A stretch of 64,000 nucleotides of DNA, from positions 2,739,250 through 2,803,249 of the forward strand of contig NZ_LKAQ01000004.1 in the NCBI RefSeq assembly GCF_001874525.1. Direction: 5' to 3'. Positions 55,344 to 64,000 of this stretch are shown piece after piece; the first letter of the stretch is position 1; each line of letters opens with the position of its first letter. Below the pieces are notes generated by a model that was given only the letters and a program-made list of their open reading frames with translations, did no database searches and was not told the DNA's origin. The translations under genes and the position numbers were made by a program. The stretch comes from Pseudodesulfovibrio hydrargyri (GTDB taxonomy: Bacteria > Desulfobacterota > Desulfovibrionia > Desulfovibrionales > Desulfovibrionaceae).

Positions 55344-56228
55344 CTAGGCCTCGCTTCGCGCGGTCTTGCGGTTGCGGGTGCCGGACAACACGACCATGAG
55401 CACGGCGACGATGATCAGAGACGAGCCCGCGTAGCCGAGCAGGGAGAACTTCTCGCCGAACAGTCCGTAGGCCAGGATTGCGGCCACCAGCGGTTCGAAG
55501 GTGGCGATGACCGAGGCGTGGGTGGCGTCCATGCGCTTGAGGCCCGCGTAGTAGACCGAAAACGCGCCGTAGGAGGTGACCAGGGCCATGCCGATCAAAA
55601 GCAGCCACGCCTGGGGCGACTTGTCCACGAAATGGATGAACGGCCACAGCAGGAGCGCGCCGAAAGGCAGGGCGTAGACGAAGATGGTCGGCGTGGGATA
55701 ACGGTACAGGAATTTCTTCCCGAAGATGTAGTAGAGGGCGTAGGTGAAGCCCGAGAGCAGCCCGGCGGCCAGGCCGAAGAGGTTCAGGTCGAAGGCCGAG
55801 CCGCTTGTCAGCTTGGGGCCCAGGCTGATGCAGGCCACACCCAGGATGGTCATGGCCACGCAGGCGGCCTTGATCAGGGTCATCTCCTCCTTGAGGACCA
55901 GCCGGGAGAGCAGGGCCACCCAGGCCGGGGCCGTGTACAGCAGCACGGCGGCCATGGCCATGCCCACGTCGCGGATGGCTATCTGGTAGGCCCCGTAGAA
56001 CAGGGTCACGCAGATGACCCCGAAGCCGAGCAGGGCGGGCAGGTCAGAGCGGTGGGCCTTGAGCTGCCCGGCCACGGCGGCGTGGACCAGGAAGAACATC
56101 CAGCCGAACATGGCCCGCCAGAAGGCGATTTCCAGGGCGCTGACGCCCTCGGCCAGAACGAACTTGGTGAATACGCCGATGACGCCCCACATGAAGGCGG
56201 CGGCGAGGACATAGAGGAATCCGGTCAT
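55344..56228 (-). CDS. EamA/DMT-family transporter
   Basis: A 294-residue transporter with two EamA repeats and about ten TM helices (GFLYVLAAAFMWGVIGVFTK, VGMAMAAVLLYTAPAWVALL, YALYYIFGKKFL, DATHASVIATFEPLVAAILA). It probably exports amino acids or metabolites. It lies 2 nt after the ornithine cyclodeaminase-like gene, which suggests a substrate derived from amino-acid metabolism. That link is an inference. Confidence 0.9.
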   Translation of the reverse strand: MTGFLYVLAAAFMWGVIGVFTKFVLAEGVSALEIAFWRAMFGWMFFLVHAAVAGQLKAHRSDLPALLGFGVICVTLFYGAYQIAIRDVGMAMAAVLLYTAPAWVALLSRLVLKEEMTLIKAACVAMTILGVACISLGPKLTSGSAFDLNLFGLAAGLLSGFTYALYYIFGKKFLYRYPTPTIFVYALPFGALLLWPFIHFVDKSPQAWLLLIGMALVTSYGAFSVYYAGLKRMDATHASVIATFEPLVAAILAYGLFGEKFSLLGYAGSSLIIVAVLMVVLSGTRNRKTARSEA

Positions 56229-56230
56229 GG

Positions 56231-57217
56231 CTACAACTCGACCAGGGTCCCGGCCCCGGCTTTGGCGGCGCGTTCATAAATCAGGGCGGAGGCCATCACG
56301 TCGTGGGCGGCGATGCCCATGAGCACGGCCCCCCGGCGTCCCTTTCGCAGGGCGCGCTTGCCGCCCGCGCAGACCTCGCACATGTCCGCGTCGATCTCCT
56401 CGGGCAGGGGGTAACCGTTCCGGAAATAGGTGCCCGCTTCCTGGGTTCTTACGTATTGCTCGCGGTGGTCGCAGGTGAAGTGCGCGCCGGCGAAGACGTC
56501 CTCGTTCACGCAGGCATCGTAGTCCACGGCGATGACCAGGCAGTCGTCCTTGAGCCACTTCCTGCGCACGGGCCGGTCCGGCTCCTCGATCATGGGCGTG
56601 CAGGTGATCAGCACGTCGGCGTCGCGCACGGCGGTTTCGATGTCGGTGTGCAGGGAGAAGACCGCGCCCGGAAGCTGCGGGGCCATCTCGTCGATGAACC
56701 GCTGGACCGAGGGGGCGCGGAGGCCGCAGCAGCGGATCTCGTTCAACTCGGGGAAGACCTCCTTCATGGCCAGGAGATTGGTCCGGGCCTGGACGCCGGT
56801 TCCAACGATGGCCAGGCGGGAGGTCTCGGGGGCGCCGAAGTGGCGTGCGTAGACGCCCGACGCCGCGCCCGTGCGCCAGGCCGTGAGCCGGGCCGCGTCC
56901 ATGATCGCCAGGGGCAGTCCGGTTTCGGGGTCGTTCACGACCATGACGCCGGAGATGTAGGGCAGCCCCTTGGCCGGGTTGGCCGGGTAGCCCGCGATGC
57001 ACTTGACCCCGGCGCGGTCGATGCGCCCGCCGAGATGGCAGGGCATGGCGTGGATGAAACTGTCCTCGCGCGGGTGCACCCCGATCTTGGCGGGCATGCT
57101 GCCCAGCCCCTTGCCCAGGGCCGCGAAACCGGTCTCCACCGCGTCCATGAACTCGGCCATGGAGATCTCCAGGCGATCCATGTCCCCTGCCGATATGATG
57201 CGAACTTCCGAACCCAT
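56231..57217 (-). CDS. Ornithine cyclodeaminase / mu-crystallin family protein
   Basis: A 328-residue NAD(P)-dependent enzyme. The family core is clear: AKIGVHPREDSFIHAMPCHLGG, GLPLAIMDAARLTAWRTGAASG and the dinucleotide motif IVGTGVQARTNLLAM. Members include ornithine cyclodeaminase, alanine dehydrogenase of the archaeal type and various imine reductases, so the true substrate is open. ATG 57217 has AAGGGAG five bases upstream, better than the start seven codons earlier. Confidence 0.9.
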   Translation of the reverse strand: MGSEVRIISAGDMDRLEISMAEFMDAVETGFAALGKGLGSMPAKIGVHPREDSFIHAMPCHLGGRIDRAGVKCIAGYPANPAKGLPYISGVMVVNDPETGLPLAIMDAARLTAWRTGAASGVYARHFGAPETSRLAIVGTGVQARTNLLAMKEVFPELNEIRCCGLRAPSVQRFIDEMAPQLPGAVFSLHTDIETAVRDADVLITCTPMIEEPDRPVRRKWLKDDCLVIAVDYDACVNEDVFAGAHFTCDHREQYVRTQEAGTYFRNGYPLPEEIDADMCEVCAGGKRALRKGRRGAVLMGIAAHDVMASALIYERAAKAGAGTLVEL

Positions 57218-57335
57218 TTTACTCCCTTCGCGCCGCAATCAGTTCATTGAAACATCGCGCAAGGATGCTTCAATTTCCTTGCCAACGCAACCGGAAACCC
57301 TTGCCGGGGAGGGTGGTTGCGCGTATGCTCGACGC

Positions 57336-58163
57336 ATGTTTTTCGAGGGGACGTTCAGCATCGACGCGTCCGGCGACGGCAGCCGCCTGGACCGGGCCCT
57401 CGAGGCGGTCATGCCCGGTTCCGGGCTGCGCCTGCGGCGTCGGCTGTGCGACGAAGGACACGTGTCGGTGGATGGCCGGGCCAGGAAGCCCGGCTACAAG
57501 GTCCGGGCCGGACAAACGGTGGAAATAGGGGAAGTGCGGGCAATGACGACAGCGGACGAACTGGGCCTGAGAATCGTCAGGTTGGAAGGGGGCTTCGCGG
57601 CCGTGAACAAGCCCGGCGGCGTGCACTCGGCGGCCATCTCGGGCAAGGACGAGCCCAGCGCCGAAGGCGTCCTGGCCGAACTGTTCCCGGGCTGCGAACC
57701 CGTGCTGCTCAACCGGTTGGACTATCTCACTTCCGGGCTGCTGCTGGTGGCCCTGACACCCGAGGCCCGCGAGGCGTACCTGCGCTGCGAGGCCGATGGG
57801 GCCATCAAGAAATTCTACCTGGCCCGCGTGCAGGGGCGGCTCGACGGGATCGTGTCCGTGCGCAGCCGACTCGACACGGACGACCGCAAGACGACCCGCG
57901 TCCTGGCCGAGCCGGACCCGGATTCCCGCCGATGGACCGGAATCACGGCCCTGTCCCACGACAACGCGGCGGGCACCTCCCTGGTCCGTTGCCTGATAAT
58001 GAAAGGCGCGCGCCACCAGATCCGGGCGCACCTCTCCTCCATCGGCCATCCCATCCTGGGCGACCCCCTGTACGGCGGGGGCGAGAGCCCGCGCGGGCTG
58101 ATGCTCCAGCACCAGCGCATCGAGATGCCCGGCTTTCAGGCCGAGGCCATTCCGCTGTTCTGA
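57336..58163 (+). CDS. RluA-family pseudouridine synthase
   Basis: A 275-residue RNA-modifying enzyme. An N-terminal S4-like RNA-binding domain (RLDRALEAVMPGSGLRLRRR) precedes the synthase domain with VNKPGGVHSAAI, catalytic Asp in LLNRLDYLTSGLLLVAL and KGARHQIRAHLSSIGHPILGDPLYGG. The target (23S rRNA or tRNA) cannot be assigned. The start at ATG 57336 fits the S4 domain; the ribosome site is weak. It is divergent from the ornithine cyclodeaminase-like gene. Confidence 0.9.
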   Translation: MFFEGTFSIDASGDGSRLDRALEAVMPGSGLRLRRRLCDEGHVSVDGRARKPGYKVRAGQTVEIGEVRAMTTADELGLRIVRLEGGFAAVNKPGGVHSAAISGKDEPSAEGVLAELFPGCEPVLLNRLDYLTSGLLLVALTPEAREAYLRCEADGAIKKFYLARVQGRLDGIVSVRSRLDTDDRKTTRVLAEPDPDSRRWTGITALSHDNAAGTSLVRCLIMKGARHQIRAHLSSIGHPILGDPLYGGGESPRGLMLQHQRIEMPGFQAEAIPLF

Positions 58164-58185
58164 TTCCGGCGGGGGCGGTTCCGGC

Positions 58186-58959
58186 TCAGGGGCCGATCCC
58201 GTAATGGTCGAAAATCCCCTTCAGTTCACCCGAGGCCCGCATCTCCCTGATCTTCCGCTCGACCATGCCGCGCAGTTCCTCGCCGTCGGGGCTGCGGGGC
58301 GAAAAGGCGATGCGGTTGTAGAACATGGCCACCGGCTCCGGGTCCACCCGGACGCGGTCGGCCACGCCTGCCTGCCGAGTGATGAAGCGGAAGGCCAGTG
58401 AGCCCACGAGCATGGCGTCGATGCGGTCGTTGAGCATGCACTCGAGGTTGGAGCACTGGGCCATGGTCGGGTTGTCGCAGGAGGTCATCTTGATTCTGGA
58501 CGGGTCGCGTTCGTAGCGGGCCAGGTAGTCGTCCATCTCGCTGTTGCCGGTCCTGAACCCTTTGGGGATGGAAAAGCGGATTTGGTCCAGGGACTCGACG
58601 CCTTGGTATTGCCAGGCGCTGTCCGCGCGGGTGGCGAACTGGACCACGTTGATCATGTCCAGGTTGCGCACGAAGATAAAGTCCTCGGCATGGGCCGTGC
58701 CCGCATAGGAGATCGCGTCGTACCGGCCGTCCAGGGTCTCCTGGATGGCACGGACATAGGGCATTTCATGGAAGATCAGGCGGTATTTCGTGCCTTCGAA
58801 GGTCCGGCGCAGGACCTCGTGCATGATGCCGTCGTGCGGTGCCTCGGAGGGATCGCAGGCCAGGGGGCAGTACATGGACGTGGCCACGTCCACGTCTCGC
58901 GCATAAGCCGGAAAGGGGAGCAGCAGGGCGAGCAGGACAAGGCTGGTCAGGCATTTCAT
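58186..58959 (-). CDS. Periplasmic solute-binding protein (family 3 type)
   Basis: A 257-residue secreted protein: signal peptide of about 20 residues (CLTSLVLLALLLPFPAYA) and then a bilobed family 3-like fold (GIMHEVLRRTFEGTKYRLIF, ALDGRYDAISYAG-like segment, DRIDAMLVGSLAFRF, SGELKGIFDHYGIGP). Five cysteines (SMYCPLAC, TSCDNPTMAQCSNLEC) may form disulfides. No permease or ATPase is adjacent, so it may be an orphan binding protein or feed a sensor. Ligand unknown. Confidence 0.85.
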   Translation of the reverse strand: MKCLTSLVLLALLLPFPAYARDVDVATSMYCPLACDPSEAPHDGIMHEVLRRTFEGTKYRLIFHEMPYVRAIQETLDGRYDAISYAGTAHAEDFIFVRNLDMINVVQFATRADSAWQYQGVESLDQIRFSIPKGFRTGNSEMDDYLARYERDPSRIKMTSCDNPTMAQCSNLECMLNDRIDAMLVGSLAFRFITRQAGVADRVRVDPEPVAMFYNRIAFSPRSPDGEELRGMVERKIREMRASGELKGIFDHYGIGP

Positions 58960-59015
58960 GGCGTATTCCTCGGGCTGAGGAAAGTCTATACCAAAAAACG
59001 AAAAAGTGGAACGGG

Positions 59016-59058
59016 TAAAAAAGGGAAGACCCGGCTTCCGCAGGGAGGCCGGGTCTTC
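59016..59058 (-). terminator. Terminator after the S1-domain gene
   Basis: GAAGACCCGGC pairs with its complement around an inner GGAAG-type stem, followed on the minus strand by CCCTTTTTTAC. It is 22 bases beyond the S1-domain stop codon. Confidence 0.88.
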
Positions 59059-59079
59059 TCGTCTCGCGGCCGGGCCGCG

Positions 59080-60540
59080 TTATTTCTTCTTGTCGAAGGC
59101 TTCCTGGAGCTTGGCGCCGAGCAGGCCCATGGAGCCGGTCTCGGCCTTGCGCTTGGGCGCGAACTCCTTCCAGTCGCCGTCCTCGCGGGCGTCGCCGGTG
59201 GTCAGGGATATTTTGCGCTCCCCGGCCTTGACCTCGCCGATAACCACCTCGACGGTGTCCCCGGCGTGCAACTTCTCGAAGGCGGCGGGCTTTTCGGAAC
59301 GGGAGATGACCGACTTGGGCAGCAGGCCGGTGATGCCGGGTTCCAGCTGGATGAAGATGCCGAACTGCTCCTGCTTCTCGACCACGCCCTCGACCTTCCG
59401 GCCCGCCTGGTAGCGGTCGGCCACGCCGGACCACGGGTCGCCCTCGGCGTCCTTCATGGACAGGCTGATGCGCCGTTTGTCCGGGTCGATGGACTTGATT
59501 TTGACCGGGACCGAGTCGCCTTCCTTGACCATGTCCGAGGGCTTGTTCACGCGCTTGGTGTAGCTCATCTCGGAGACGTGGACCAAGCCGTCCACGCCCG
59601 GGGCGATCTCCACGAAGGCTCCGAATTCGGCCAGCCGGACGACCTTGCCGGTGACGATGTCGCCGGGGGCGAAGGTGGCGGACAGGGTGTCCCAGGGGTC
59701 CTGGGCCAGTTCCTTCATGGACAGGGAAATCTTCAGTCGGCCCTTGTCGTCATGCTCCAGGCGGGTGATCTTGGCCCGGACCTTCTGGCCCACGGAGACC
59801 GCCTCCTCGGGATGTCCCACGCGGCCGTAGCCGAGCTGGGAGATGTGCACCAGCCCTTCCAGGCCGGGCATGATCTCGACGAACGCGCCGAAGGCGGCCA
59901 GCCGGGTGACGATGCCTTCAACCTCATCGCCCACCTTTGTCTCGCTGACGAAGGACTGGGCGGACTCGGCGGCCTCGCGTTCCAGCAGGGCGCGGCGGGA
60001 GACCACGATGTTGCGGCCGTGGCTTTCCAGCTTGGTGATCAGGAATTCGTAGGTCTGGCCCACGTACTCCTCGGTGTTCTCCACGAAGCGGGCGTCGATC
60101 TGGCTCACGGGGCAAAACGCCCGGCGCTGCAGGATGGCCACGTTGAAGCCGCCCTTGCAGGTGGACTCCACCTTGCCTTCCACGGGCAGGGCTCCCGCCT
60201 TGGCCTCCTCGAGCATGGCCAGTCCGCCGATGCCGGAGATGGCGCGGGAGAGCTTGATGCCGCCGGAGTCCTTGCCGACCACGTACAACTCCACCTTGTC
60301 GCCTTCGGCCACGGTGCAGTTGCCGTCCTCGTCCAGCAGTTCCTCGCGCTCGACAATGCCGTCCAGCTTGGTGCCGGTGTCCACGAAGACCGTGTTCTCG
60401 CCCACCTGGATGACGGTGCCGGTCACCTTGTCGCCGACCGACAGATCGTCACCGCCGCCTTCGCTGTACTGTTCGAACAGTTCGGCGAAGGACTCTTCGC
60501 CTTCTTCCACGCCATTACGCTCTTTGAATTCTTCGGACAC
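59080..60540 (-). CDS. rpsA: 30S ribosomal protein S1-like protein (five S1 domains)
   Basis: A 486-residue RNA-binding protein with five recognisable S1 OB folds at about 35-105, 120-190, 205-272, 290-360 and 378-445. Repeats 3-5 carry the typical FGAFVEIMPGLEGLVHISQL, FGAFVEIAPGVDGLVHVSEM and GRLKISLSMKEL blocks. Canonical Gram-negative S1 has six domains and about 560 residues, so this may be a shorter second S1 rather than the main ribosomal copy. The symbol is by similarity. It lies just downstream of ftsY. Confidence 0.85.
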   Translation of the reverse strand: MSEEFKERNGVEEGEESFAELFEQYSEGGGDDLSVGDKVTGTVIQVGENTVFVDTGTKLDGIVEREELLDEDGNCTVAEGDKVELYVVGKDSGGIKLSRAISGIGGLAMLEEAKAGALPVEGKVESTCKGGFNVAILQRRAFCPVSQIDARFVENTEEYVGQTYEFLITKLESHGRNIVVSRRALLEREAAESAQSFVSETKVGDEVEGIVTRLAAFGAFVEIMPGLEGLVHISQLGYGRVGHPEEAVSVGQKVRAKITRLEHDDKGRLKISLSMKELAQDPWDTLSATFAPGDIVTGKVVRLAEFGAFVEIAPGVDGLVHVSEMSYTKRVNKPSDMVKEGDSVPVKIKSIDPDKRRISLSMKDAEGDPWSGVADRYQAGRKVEGVVEKQEQFGIFIQLEPGITGLLPKSVISRSEKPAAFEKLHAGDTVEVVIGEVKAGERKISLTTGDAREDGDWKEFAPKRKAETGSMGLLGAKLQEAFDKKK

Positions 60541-60566
60541 GTTGTCTCTACCGTTGGGTAAAAGGG

Positions 60567-61961
60567 TTAAGTCAGCAGGGCCTTGGCGAAGTCCTTGCCG
60601 TCAAAGGGACGGAGGTCTTCCATCTTCTCGCCGAGCCCCACAAAGGTGATCGGCAGTTTGTTCTGCAGGGTCACGGCGACCACCACGCCGCCTTTGGCCG
60701 TGCCGTCCAATTTGGTCAGGATAATCTCGTCCACGCCCACGGCCTGATTGAACAATTTGGTCTGGCTCAGGGCGTTCTGGCCTGTGGTTGCGTCGATGAC
60801 CAGGATGTTGCGGTGGGGCGCGCCTTCGTGCTTCTTGCCCACCACGCGCTTGATCTTGGTCAGCTCCTCCATGAGGTTGGCCTTGGTATGCAGCCGCCCT
60901 GCGGTGTCCAGGAGCAGCAGGTCGTACCCCTCGTTGACGGCCTTGTCCATGGCTTCGTAGGCCACGGCCGCCGGGTCGGACCCTTCGGCCTTGGCGAAGA
61001 AGCCGGTCCCCAGGCGGTCGGCCCAGACGCGCAGCTGGTCGATGGCCGCGGCCCGGAAGGTGTCGCCCGCGGCGATGAGCACCTTGCGGCCCTGCATCTG
61101 GGCGCGGTAGGCCAGCTTGGCGATGGTCGTGGTCTTGCCCACGCCGTTGACGCCGATCATCATCAGCACCTCGGGCGGGTTCACGGCCTCGATGCGTTTC
61201 GGAACCTTGAAGATGTCCTCCAGTTCCTCGCGCAGGATGTCCTTGAAATCCTCGGGATTGTCGGTCCCGGCCTTGCGGGCGCGGGCCTTCAGGTTGTTCA
61301 TGAGCTGGCCCGCCGCCTCCATGCCCACGTCGGCCATGATCAGAATTTCCTCGAATTCCTCCCAGAAGTCGTCGTCCAGGGAGGAGTGGGAGGAGAGCAG
61401 GCCGTCGATGCGCTTGGTGATCTGTTCGCGGGTCTTGGAGATGCCTTCGGAGAGCTTGAGGAACAGGCGGTCGCGTTCGTCCTCCTCGTCCTCCAGGTCA
61501 AGGGCCAGGGCCAACCGGTATTGCAGCTCGGACTTGAAGTCGGCCACGGCGTCGTAGCCCATGTCGTCGAGCCAGGCCTCGAACTTGGTGATGAAGTCGC
61601 CGGCTTCGGCCTCGGGCGCGCCCAAGGCCTTGAACAGGAAGGCCAACCGGTCCCACAGGGGTTGCCCTTTGCGGTCCACGCCTTCGACGATGATGTTCAG
61701 CCATTGGGAGAGCTTGGGTTCGGCTTGGCGCAGGGCCAGGGTCAGCCCGGCCTGCCAGTCCTCGCCTGGCGTGGGCGCGGCCACGTCGCTTGCGGGTGTT
61801 TCCGGGGCCGAGGCGGCCTGGGGCGCGGGTTCGGGAGCGGGCTCGGCCTTGGCCGGTTCGTCGAGTTCCAGCCCTTTTTCCCGCTTGTATTCGTCCAGGG
61901 CCTGCTGCGCCGCGTCTTCCGGTCTTGCCCAGGCTTTTTTCAGTTTGCTAAAAAATCCCAT
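60567..61961 (-). CDS. ftsY: Signal recognition particle receptor FtsY
   Basis: A 464-residue SRP GTPase that receives ribosome-nascent-chain complexes at the membrane. The N-terminal acidic A domain (about 1-165, rich in Glu/Pro/Ala) is followed by the N domain and the G domain with GVNGVGKTTTIAKLA (P loop), AAGDTFRAAAIDQLRVWADR, LLLDTAGRLHTKANLMEEL and LTKLDGTAKGGVVV. It is a single-copy housekeeping gene, divergent from asnS. Confidence 0.97.
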   Translation of the reverse strand: MGFFSKLKKAWARPEDAAQQALDEYKREKGLELDEPAKAEPAPEPAPQAASAPETPASDVAAPTPGEDWQAGLTLALRQAEPKLSQWLNIIVEGVDRKGQPLWDRLAFLFKALGAPEAEAGDFITKFEAWLDDMGYDAVADFKSELQYRLALALDLEDEEDERDRLFLKLSEGISKTREQITKRIDGLLSSHSSLDDDFWEEFEEILIMADVGMEAAGQLMNNLKARARKAGTDNPEDFKDILREELEDIFKVPKRIEAVNPPEVLMMIGVNGVGKTTTIAKLAYRAQMQGRKVLIAAGDTFRAAAIDQLRVWADRLGTGFFAKAEGSDPAAVAYEAMDKAVNEGYDLLLLDTAGRLHTKANLMEELTKIKRVVGKKHEGAPHRNILVIDATTGQNALSQTKLFNQAVGVDEIILTKLDGTAKGGVVVAVTLQNKLPITFVGLGEKMEDLRPFDGKDFAKALLT

Positions 61962-62025
61962 CAGGGCCTCTTATATTGATAACGTTGTCAGTTCGGGCGT
62001 AGTTAATAGCCTACCTCGTTGTAGG

Positions 62026-62060
62026 TGGCAATAGACGATGTCGCCCCCTACGTATTGCCA
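62026..62060. promoter_or_regulatory. Inverted repeat in the asnS leader
   Basis: TGGCAATA (62026-62033) and TATTGCCA (62053-62060) are perfectly complementary across 19 bases, and a smaller ACCT/AGGT hairpin overlaps the left arm. This could be alternative leader structure, but no antiterminator or T run is evident. Confidence 0.3.
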
Positions 62061-62114
62061 TTATGCGTCCAAGCGGCTAAGAGCGAGGAAAAAATTCACC
62101 CAGAGGACGAATTC

Positions 62115-63482
<1,368 letters not shown>

Positions 63483-63508
63483 ATATATTAGTAATGGTCA
63501 ATTTCGGG

Positions 63509-63538
63509 AGGCCCGGCGGAAAACCGCCGGGCCTTTCC
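63509..63538 (+). terminator. Terminator after asnS
   Basis: An 11-bp perfect stem AGGCCCGGCGG with loop AAAA, followed by TTTCCT. Confidence 0.88.
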
Positions 63539-63787
63539 TGTTGGTGAAGGGATGCGCGCTGGGAGAGTGAAGCTTGTCTTGGGGGAAATTGGGATGAATG
63601 GATCGGTGTCCAGACCAGGAAAAAGGCAGGGTGGTTTGAGGGAACCAGGGGGTGAATCGGGCGTCCATCAGAGGGGCGCAAGCGGACCGGCAAGGATTTG
63701 CACTTCGCAGTACTCAAAAAAACTTATGCTATTTCAGTGTGTTAAAAATGCAGCGGAGAAAGAGTTGAAAAAAGTTTAAAAAAGCGC

Positions 63788-63816
63788 TTGACCTCCGAGT
63801 GCGATTCACCTAGAAC
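63788..63816 (+). promoter_or_regulatory. Strong sigma-70 promoter P1 of probable rRNA operon
   Basis: TTGACC and TAGAAC are separated by exactly 17 bases and preceded by an A/T-rich UP-like element (GAAAAAAGTTTAAAAAAGCG). Confidence 0.7.
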
Positions 63817-63927
63817 CTCTTTCGCCGCACGGGGAAGCCCTGTTGGAACGACCCGGCGGCTCGTTCTTTCTCAAGCATAATGAATGGTTGGCCGCTCCGG
63901 AAATTTGAAAAAAGTTTCAAAAAGTGG

Positions 63928-63956
63928 TTGACGGTTGATCTAGAAAAATCTAGATT
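63928..63956 (+). promoter_or_regulatory. Strong sigma-70 promoter P2 of probable rRNA operon
   Basis: TTGACG and TAGATT are separated by exactly 17 bases, preceded by GAAAAAAGTTTCAAAAAGTG, nearly identical to the P1 upstream element 140 bases earlier. Confidence 0.75.
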
Positions 63957-64000
63957 GTAATTTCCCGCAATGCGCGGGACGTTCTTTGAGAGACAAGGCA

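Larger units (their letters stand above)
63540..64000. other. Gene-free stretch leading to a probable rRNA operon
   Basis: No protein gene is supported in these 461 bases; the 75-codon open frame at 63552 is low-complexity in codon use and has no family features. The stretch carries two strong promoters (63788 and 63928) and ends in GTTCTTTGAGAGACAAGG, which resembles an rRNA leader. The operon itself is outside the window. Confidence 0.6.

Noticed and set aside
55342..55647. N-terminal extension of the AddA-like protein
   Set aside because: The 100 extra residues are the out-of-frame shadow of the EamA gene; GTG 55341 has a ribosome site and gives the family N-terminus.
63552..63779. 75-codon open frame after asnS
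   Set aside because: Runs into the promoter region, with no ribosome site or family features.

Overview
The window reads as a GC-rich chromosome segment of an anaerobic deltaproteobacterium, most likely a sulfate reducer of the Desulfovibrionaceae (Desulfovibrio/Pseudodesulfovibrio type). This rests on an Rnf complex led by a membrane-anchored multiheme cytochrome c, a chemotaxis operon carrying a HEAT-repeat protein, many two-component genes and heavy use of AGGAG-type ribosome sites. The genus is an inference. There is no prophage, IS element or CRISPR array. Coding density is high and most genes are ordinary.

Layout. 1-3.8 kb (minus): the start of an amino-acid ABC ATPase, L-serine dehydratase and malate synthase G. 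4.1-5.8 kb: a family 2 glycosyltransferase facing a stand-alone receiver. 6.3-15.5 kb (plus): a signalling locus with a sensor kinase, three single-domain receivers, a TauE-type permease, a two-TM protein, a second kinase, an NtrC-like sigma-54 activator and a FUSC-type membrane protein; a canonical -24/-12 site lies in front of it. 16.2-22.9 kb (plus): cytochrome c-rnfCDGEA-rnfB, an aberrant Rnf complex. 23-27.7 kb: MFS transporter/LysR divergent pair, arginine decarboxylase and tRNA-Pro(CGG). 27.9-35.3 kb (plus): cheB-HEAT-cheR-cheY-cheA. 35.3-46.3 kb: a polytopic membrane protein, CpoB/YbgF-like lipoprotein, DprA, half-size GDT1 protein, HDOD protein, chemoreceptor, REC-GGDEF protein, XerC and cyclophilin. 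46.3-59 kb (mostly minus): nitronate monooxygenase-like protein, L-2-hydroxyglutarate oxidase, PPC-domain protein, AddB/AddA, EamA transporter, ornithine cyclodeaminase-like protein, RluA-type pseudouridine synthase (plus strand) and a solute-binding protein. 59-63.5 kb: S1-domain protein, FtsY and (plus strand) AsnRS. The last 500 bases hold two near-identical strong promoters that look like the P1/P2 pair of an rRNA operon starting just outside the window.

How the parts fit. The most interesting system is the Rnf variant. RnfC lacks the glycine-rich flavin/NADH motif. RnfD lacks the GAT-type flavinylation motif. RnfE carries an extra C-terminal four-cysteine motif. RnfB is fused to a GltD/NfnB-like FAD- and NAD(P)-binding module. 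Together these suggest that the pyridine-nucleotide site moved from RnfC to RnfB. Whether this is already described in relatives could not be checked here.

The signalling locus has four paralogous receivers without output domains but only one obvious DNA-binding output, the sigma-54 activator, and the rnf operon also has a -24/-12-like element upstream. Intergenic DNA contains three copies of a hairpin repeat with conserved flanks and divergent, self-complementary arms, and a perfect 61-bp tandem duplication of a gene 3' end.
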